In this document: positions 55,712 to 64,000 of the stretch, one piece after another | Numbering within the stretch: the first letter of the stretch is position 1 | Layout: each line of letters opens with the position of its first letter | Source: Rhynchonema sp. JSB1_4 | Lineage: Eukaryota; Nematoda; Chromadorea; Monhysterida; Xyalidae | Assembly (NCBI GenBank): GCA_030248065.1 | Contig: JASAMV010002125.1 | Location: 62,001-126,000 of the forward strand | DNA length: 64,000 bases | Reading direction: 5' to 3' | The notes under the pieces: model-generated | Databases searched by the model: none | What the model was told of the DNA's origin: nothing | The model's input: only the letters and a program-made list of their open reading frames with translations | Translations under genes and position numbers: made by a program

Positions 55712-57408
55712 ATTTATTGATTAATTAATAATCTTGATCGTACTAGCTCTAGCTGCTGTGCACTTGATGATTCGTAGACATTTGTACCCACCACTGGCCG
55801 TTAAATAGGTGAAAATTTTTGACTGAAATGCGAGTTTTGAAAATGTTGGAATACTATTTCGCTATTAAATCAAACCGACAGGCTGGACGGGCCAGACTAA
55901 AGCTAAACGGCATGCGTAGCAAAAAGTAAAAAAAGTTGTTTGCTTATTGGAAAGTGGTAGACACAGCGCATCGATAGCGCTCCCATTCCCATTGTTATTT
56001 GTTACAATGCGTAACGAAACCACTCATCACTTCAACCACCCTCTCGTGAGCCCTTGTTTATGTGCCAGCAAATTTGTCGCAACATACCGTATGCATAGCT
56101 AATGGTCGACGAGCAGTTGAAAAAGTTTAACGGGTGTGAATTTATGTGCGAAACAGCTGCCGTTTTCTGGTTGCCGTGAGAAAACGTTGTTGCAGTATGC
56201 GTAAACTGGGCATCAAATTTTTGGTCATAAGCTGTGTAGTATAAGATCGTACACCCCCAACTCATTTCGTTCAAAAACACGTGTAATTTGGCAAGGTTGT
56301 TGAAATAAATATACTTGTGGGGTGACACAAACAAAAGAAAAATCCAAAAAACTGGATACGGAGGTCGGCGCTGTGTCAACGTCGTGTTCAACAACCGGTC
56401 TTTTAGAAAAAATGAAGTACTCTAACTCTTGTAAACAGAGCTCACATCCTGAAACTGATAGACACAATATATGCTGGAAACACTGACCGAAGAAGTGATC
56501 ATTTTTAAAACTGGAAACCACAAGTAAAAAGGGGACCATTTTGCATCTAATATGTACAAGAGCAGTATTTTCATTACCTACAACACTACAGTATATCGGA
56601 ATATTAATCCCCACTTCCAATTGTTAGCTGCACATTTGTTTCGGCATCTACATGTAAGTGCCGTCGTTTACGAAACGATTGGCGCGGCGTTAATGGGCTC
56701 TGATCCGAGGAGGATAGAAGTCTTCAGAAGCGGCCAAGGAAAACAACACAGCGTTATTGTGGCTTAATGACGCAGAGTTGAGAAAAGAAAGCAATACAGC
56801 GTTTGGCCAGACAGTGAAGGGGAGACAAAAACAAAGTCGTCTTAATGCTGCGAAGCTACAGTATGTGGTAGTTTTGCTCTCCCTTCCTGTCAAGAAAGTT
56901 TCAAACGGTGGTATCAGCTGAAACACTTTTTGAACCCAAGAGAAAACGATTTATGTATCCGTGGTCATAAGAGATATTCATCGCACAATGTACCTAATGC
57001 GTCGTATAGGTTGGTGGTTCTTTGTAAAATTGCTGGAAACACAGAAATGAAACCGCGGGTATAGTGTTGCTCTCTGTGGGTCACAACGCACGGTGTTTTC
57101 TTCCGCAAAAAATAGGGCAAAGTATGTATACTGTATATACAGGTGAGCTCGAGAAATGTTGCACCGCGAATATACGTAAACAGTCGAATCCTACTTGATT
57201 TGTGCAGTTTTACGCGAGTTTCGGCGACCGTGGGAACCTCGTCACAACCCTAGCAGGAAAAAGACGAAGCATTCCGCGCAAAAAAACTTGTTGCACTTTT
57301 CCAGTGTCGGCTTTTTCGCACGCACCAGCAGCGCTGCTCGTACACAGTGGTTGAGTGCGACCTGGCTTTGGCGGCAGATTAGGTGACACACGATACGGAC
57401 ACCACAAA
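55712..57408. other. no gene recognised
   Basis: Upstream of the receptor. Short frames only, e.g. 131 codons at 56620-56225 on minus without splice support. Confidence 0.45.
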
Positions 57409-57933
57409 TGGGTCGTATCAACTTTGAAGGCAAGTCCATTGACAAGTACATGGCACTGGCATAGGCAAATTTGGTCAAGCACTCAAGGCACAAGTCCTTT
57501 GCTCTGTCTGCATTTGTGGCGCGTGAAGTTTCACCGGGACTGTTTAGTCTCGCTCTGAAACTGTACCACCAGGTTTTTGGGGCTAGCCCTGGCTGTCCGT
57601 CTAACTGACGAGACCCAGGCAGCCGCGGTATTAGACTTTGGGTCGAAACCGCAACCCCCACCACGCGTCATATGCACCCCGTGCCCTCAAAGCACACCCG
57701 CATATACGTTTACCACCTATGCCAGGTTTAAGGCTGCCCTCAAGGCACAAGTCCTTTGGTCAAGCACTTGTTTCGATGACCAGCCTAAAAGTTGTTCATT
57801 CGCCGTAGGGGCACAACTTTTACGCTGGTCAAAATTAGCCCGCCAACTCAACACAAATGCAGCTGAATCAAAAGTTGCACGCGCCAATGCCAAGTCCATG
57901 CCAATGGTCTTGCCTTGAAAGTTGATACGGCCA
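57409..57933. mobile_element. MITE of the GGCCGTATCAAC family, copy 3, with insertion
   Basis: GGTCGTATCAACTTTGAAGG at the left and CCTTGAAAGTTGATACGGCC at the right. It is longer than the other copies because it contains the dispersed repeat at 57600-57720 (GAGACCCAGGCAGCCGCGGT). It also holds two versions of AACTTTT...CTGGTCAAAATTAG. Confidence 0.7.
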
Positions 57934-58835
57934 AATGAGATCGCTAGATAGTATATGCAAGGGTGACAGGATGTTTGGACAGACCTGTTTGAAGTCAGCA
58001 AGACATTGGGAAGGAAAAAATTCCTTAGAAGACCGATAACCACTGGGTCACGTGGACCAGTGGAAGACCCAATAAACCGCAGTTAGAGCTATAGCTGGAT
58101 GTACCAGAGTTTTATATATGTAGTTTTCTTTTAGGGCTCTATTCGGAAAATATTCCAGACGAGGTTCATGAGGTTCATGAACATTCCCCATGAGGTTCAT
58201 GTTCGTGTGCCCAGTTACAGGCATTATGTGTAGAGTGGAATATGAGCAAAGGAAAGAGAAAAAAACAAATACTTTCACCAAATTTTTCGCGTTTCTTGTC
58301 TAAATTCCAATCACTCTAGCACGTAGAATCCAAAGTACCATAATTACCAAGAACAGACACACAACAACATCATGAATCACGCGTGAACTGTGACCAGGAG
58401 GTACAAAAACATTACATGAGGCTCTATTCGGAAGCAGCTTCGAATAAATTCCCGTGCTGCCCGACATGGGAATAAAATAATTCTCAAAATCCGATTTCCC
58501 ACCTACTAGAACTCTGGGAACCGGAAAACTCCGCATTGTATATACCAGGTCATACCGACCTTAGCCGATAAGTCACGAAAGCAAGTTAGACTGCTGTGAG
58601 CGTCAACGCTGTCAACTAAAGATAGTATTAGTTACGCGCTGCTGACTTATATACCTGGCTTACCCCTTATACCGCCTGCCAGCGGCGGAGTATAGGAGCA
58701 TGGCCTTTGACAGAAAAGAAAGTTGGGCGGAAATTAAAAATTCGTCCTGTCTGGAGTGGCATTTCATGCGTCTTCAGCTCAAACCGTTTGTTATTCGCGG
58801 ATGATAGGATATTACGAACTTAGGGCATCTGATGT
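57934..58835. other. no gene recognised
   Basis: Contains two GGGCTCTATTCGGAA-type motifs (58132 and 58418, one inverted) and short direct repeats of ATGAGGTTCATG near 58165-58200. Confidence 0.4.
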
Positions 58836-58975
58836 AAAGGCCCAACTATACTTCGTTCTCTCGTGCAACACAAAACAAATCCCGCGCCCTGATTGGCAGG
58901 CGAGCGAGTGAGAACTAATCAGCGTGGGAAAATTTGTTTCGTGTTGCGTCAGAGAACGAAGTATAGTTCTGCCTT
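58836..58975. mobile_element. MITE of the AAGGCCCAACTATA family, copy 3
   Basis: AAAGGCCCAACTATACTTCG at the left and CGAAGTATAGTTCTGCCTT at the right, about 140 bp. Confidence 0.82.
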
Positions 58976-59105
58976 GATATAAACAAACATACACAAGGAT
59001 ACACAAAATTGCTTTTCACGGTGGACTGAGATCATTCAAGCTGTTATTAGGTTTTGAGGAACTATGTAATGTGCTGTATCGGGAAGTGACATGATGGCAA
59101 GAATC

Positions 59106-60483
<1,378 letters not shown>

Positions 60484-60586
60484 GTCAAATCATCTCGTCA
60501 AAGAAAGTCGTTGAACACATGAGCCCCAAATGAGCGCAAAAACTAATACATGTGTTCGACGACTTTATTTGACGAGATGATTTGAC
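60484..60586. mobile_element. 103-bp foldback element
   Basis: GTCAAATCATCTCGTCAAAG at the left and TTTGACGAGATGATTTGAC at the right; arms run to AACACATG/CATGTGTT with small mismatches. Confidence 0.82.
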
Positions 60587-60725
60587 CTACTGTAAGCCCG
60601 GAATTGGAAGCATATTTACATACGTGTATACGTGGGTAAAGTGCCAACATAAAATGATGCAAAACTAACCGGTGTGATAGTCGTCTGTTAACCGGGTTGA
60701 CTTCTGCTACAGCCCGTGCAGTCAA

Positions 60726-61131
<406 letters not shown>

Positions 61132-61238
61132 GCTGCGTGCGCTGTACGTTATGGAGTCAGTGAACATATCTTGTTCGTGCAGTCATTTGGAGCTGCATAG
61201 GTATGTATGTGAGATCCTTTCAATCCCGCCTGTCAGAC

Positions 61239-61306
61239 GGACGCGTAGTTCAGCTGGTTGGAACAGCCGGATCTGGAAGACGCAGGTTCAAAGCCTGCCG
61301 TGTCCA
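61239..61306 (+). other. tRNA-like sequence without a normal anticodon arm
   Basis: Acceptor GGACGCG pairs over all 7 positions with CGTGTCC (one G-T). The D arm GTTC/GAAC has 4 bp. The T arm GCAGG-TTCAAAG-CCTGC is perfect and a discriminator A follows. Between D and T arms only 17 bases remain (a standard tRNA has at least 22), and they do not form a 5-bp anticodon stem. It lies 110 bp after the (GT)n tract. Confidence 0.65.
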
Positions 61307-61911
61307 TAATGTTTGGTGTGGCTTGGAGGATCACACCCGCTCAACTGCGGTCTTTCTTAGTAACAGAACGTTGTCAAGTTCAAGATCAGCTGCACCGTAA
61401 CAGAATTTGATTAAACTTCGTCTGCTTGGAGATAATGTCCCAGACTAGAACAAATCCCAAATATAAATTTTTGGGTCGAAACCACCCTGAGATCCAGGGG
61501 CGCAAGGTCCCAGAATGGCTCCAAGGGGTATCGAGAATTGGTATTAAAATTTAAAATTGCCGCCTTCGGACACGAAAATTAGACTCTCCGCAGGACGGGC
61601 GGCCGACATCACCTCCTCTCGGCCACAATCTCGTAGTGTGTAAAGTCACATGACTTGCTGTCATAGAGTGCAAATGGCACTAATTCAAACTTTCTCCATA
61701 CAAATTCTCGATCCCCCTGGAAGCCATTTTGGGACTTTGAGCCCTTCGATCTGAGGTTCGCTTGCCAGCTGAAATTTTTTGTTTTGGTTTTGTTCGTGTC
61801 TAGTTCGTGTCCCTGAGCAGAACGAAGGTTCATCGAATTCTGCAATGTTGCCACTGACCTATAAGCCAGCCGTCAACGAGCCACAGTCAAAGTATGCCAA
61901 GCCTAAGTATG
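61307..61911. other. no gene recognised
   Basis: Unique-looking sequence without supported exons. Confidence 0.4.
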
Positions 61912-62097
61912 TATAGTCCGACCACTCGCGCATGAGACGCAACGGCTCCGCGTGTTTCGAAGCATATCGAAAACAATAGATAGAGAAATTGGATATATTA
62001 ATGCATTGTCGACTTTTTTTTTCAATCGTTTTCGAAAAGTTTCTAATCACGTGGATCCGTAACAGGCGTCTCGTCATGAGCTGATGGCTGGACTATA
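61912..62097. mobile_element. MITE of the TATAGTCCA family, copy 4 (short)
   Basis: TATAGTCCGACCACTCGC at the left and ATGAGCTGATGGCTGGACTATA-type right end, 186 bp; CGCATGAGACG near the left pairs with CGTCTCGTCATG near the right. Confidence 0.72.
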
Positions 62098-62327
62098 GTA
62101 ATGCAATGTATACGTATGTATGTATTGGTCCAACGTCGGCAAAACTCATCTGCCCAGGGCCATGGAAACAATATAACAAGTCATGGCATTCGGTCAATTT
62201 TGGCAAAAAGCCGTTGGTCAGAAGAATACAGTGGCACTCGTCGTATGTAGCTAACTGGAAACGGGGTGTCAGCGCGCCTTTACCGGGCACGTTTCGCGTG
62301 CCTTTTGTGCAAAACATAGATCGTGTG

Positions 62328-62567
62328 GTAAATTTCCAAATTCGCTGCCGCACACAAAAATACACCCCGTAGTTAATGTCACGTTCTGAACCCGAACGCT
62401 ACCACGCGCAGTTCTGAAACATTGCACGCAGCTGCCTGGCTGGCTGGTAAGCTGCACGCGCGTCTGCTGCCCGAATGTTTCAAAAGTTGACTTTCGGGTT
62501 TAGAACGTGACATTATTAACTATGGGGCGTATTGCACTGTGCGGCAGCAGCGAATTTGGAAATTTAC
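62328..62567. mobile_element. foldback element with GTAAATTTCCAAATTCGCTG ends
   Basis: The left arm (GTAAATTTCCAAATTCGCTG ... GTTAATGTCACGTTCTGAAC) is mirrored by the right arm (GTTTAGAACGTGACATTA ... CGAATTTGGAAATTTAC) around about 100 bp. Outside, AAAAGGCACGC-like and TGTTTTGTGCA motifs suggest the arms once ran further. Confidence 0.75.
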
Positions 62568-64000
62568 TATACTATATCGCAGCCTGCTGAAGCCCTGTAT
62601 GTTTTGTGCATGACGTGCTAGCGCACCGTTTCAAAATAGTAACATATACGACGTGCGTCACTAAGTATACATACTACGCAATAAAGATTACAAATATAAA
62701 AATCTCCATACAGTAAGAAACCTAACGTATTTCCTCTAATAGAAGCCCCCAAATAGAACTCTCATAGCATGGCTGAAAAAATATAAGCCCTTAAAGAAAG
62801 CCTCCCCCCGTCCTTTTCAACAGCGCGATCATATTTCACAATTTGTAACCTCAATGTCCACTGCTTCTAATTTGTGTCGGTCTAGAACAACATGTTTGGT
62901 CGCTAAACACTCATACATGCAGTATTTTTCAGATTTTAGCCCGCTTACCACTGTAAATGTTTTGGTTACTTTTATTCAACACCACACCTAAAAAATAGAA
63001 GCCCTGTCCTAATAGAGGTCCCTTCTAATAGAAGACTCCTAAAAGCACGACTGAAAAATGGAAGCCTAGTGGCCTCTAGCAGATAAAGCATGGCATGTGT
63101 TGTACCTACATAATTCCGTTATCTTTGAAAACTGGAAAAATAAGCTCCATAAACATAGAAACAGCAGGTGAAACGAAACGAGATGTATTATGAGAGCAGA
63201 AATGTGAAGGGCAGATTATATCTTTTTAGATAAGCCTAGATTACACTGTCCAGAAGCCTTGGCTGTGGCTTGTTTGCTCGAGCGATGTTTTGATGGTTTT
63301 CTGTGGTGGGTGGTTTGGCAGCGCCTATATAGGTATAGATGACGTGGAAGGCAACCGCTGTGTGCATGTAGTGCCAGAATTTTCCACGTAGAGCCCCCAT
63401 TTGGTACCATGAACTCGGTACATTAACATAACAAATAAGAAACCACAGAGCTCGTAATCATGTTCTCACACTGCGAAAACGCCGGCCACTTTGCCAAGGT
63501 TATTCATAAAGTCGCGGTGAACACAAAAGGAAACACGGCAAGAGTAGAGCAACAAACTTATAAACAATTCATGCCTCCTTTGAGATAAGATGAGCACCAG
63601 AGAGTGACTTGTAAACCAAAATGACCAAATTCAACTGAACATAAGCCCAGCGACAATCTCGGGAAGATTAGTTCAAATGAGCAAACTTCACAATATGTTA
63701 ATGTTAAGTGTTGGCATCCGACGGGACACATTAAAACAGCCAGTAGACCAGTGATGTTTTATTTAGTTAACTTGGAAAACGTGCCTTTATGACAACCGCA
63801 ACCAAGGTGACATACTGTACCCGCGTGTGCCTTTCTTGGACTCAAAGAACCAAAGTGGGGCTAATCAAAACGATGCCGCAAGAGCAAAAGTCACCCTGTG
63901 GGGTTCTAGATAGTCTCGACAGGCTCCTGGCGCGCTTGTGTGTTCATTTTCGAAATAAACGAACACTTGGTAAATTGAATGAACAACGCCTCAAATCTGA
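62568..64000. other. no gene recognised
   Basis: Contains several AATAGAAGCCC / TAATAGAAG motifs (62740-63070) and a CCAGAATTTTCCACGTAG segment related to 13163-13190; otherwise nothing identified. Confidence 0.4.

Noticed and set aside
61239..61306. Functional tRNA gene
   Set aside because: Acceptor, D and T arms are good, but there is no 5-bp anticodon stem or clear anticodon, and no T-run terminator follows.

Overview
The window is nuclear DNA from an animal, most probably a nematode. The coding sequence is cut into short exons with GT..AG introns, many only 40-100 bp long. One gene combines EB modules with lustrin-type cysteine-rich repeats and another small one looks like an ET module, combinations that are typical of nematodes. 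A degenerate run of TTAGGC hexamers (the nematode telomere unit) sits at 11.37 kb, and a transposon at 41.3 kb starts with the same 15 bases I recall for Tc1. I cannot name the species. All exon joins below were worked out by eye from splice signals, reading phase and protein sense; none was tested against transcripts.

Layout. 0-4.6 kb: fragments of unrecognised minus-strand genes among small transposons. 4.6-11.5 kb: mostly non-coding. 11.5-14.6 kb: exons of an unrecognised minus-strand gene whose first exon begins at 14,624. 18.0-22.2 kb: a complete 14-exon plus-strand gene for a secreted cysteine-rich protein (591 aa). 24.0-26.0 kb: a complete 5-exon gene for a core-1 beta-1,3-galactosyltransferase-like type II membrane enzyme. 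29.4-30.4 kb: a small two-exon secreted cysteine-rich protein. 32.0-35.2 kb: a complete 4-exon classical SDR oxidoreductase (274 aa), convergent with a minus-strand C-type lectin/PAN protein (41.2-35.8 kb). 45.7-48.1 kb: a plus-strand membrane protein with a C-type lectin end, a sushi domain, a transmembrane helix and a cytoplasmic tail. 49.2-50.0 kb: a Thr/Ser/Ala-rich repeat protein with an in-frame TGA. 55.7-51.5 kb: a complete 7-exon rhodopsin-class peptide receptor (526 aa). 56-64 kb: no convincing gene, two (GT)n tracts of about 400 bp and several small transposons.

The space between and inside the genes is packed with non-autonomous DNA transposons. At least ten families can be defined from terminal inverted repeats; two are hAT-type, with perfect 8-bp target duplications. 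Many sit inside introns: all three SDR introns hold an element, each from a different family.

The most unusual observations are: a 74-bp receptor intron made almost entirely of an antisense tRNA-like sequence; three tRNA-like sequences that all lack a normal anticodon arm; a decamer, TGATGTTTCA/TGAAACATCA, found 14 times where about 0.1 is expected, often close to splice sites; an intronic 21-bp minisatellite that is open and in frame with the next exon; and a high share of GTT 5' splice sites. The shared themes of the genes are secretion, surface recognition and O-glycosylation, but nothing shows that they form one pathway.
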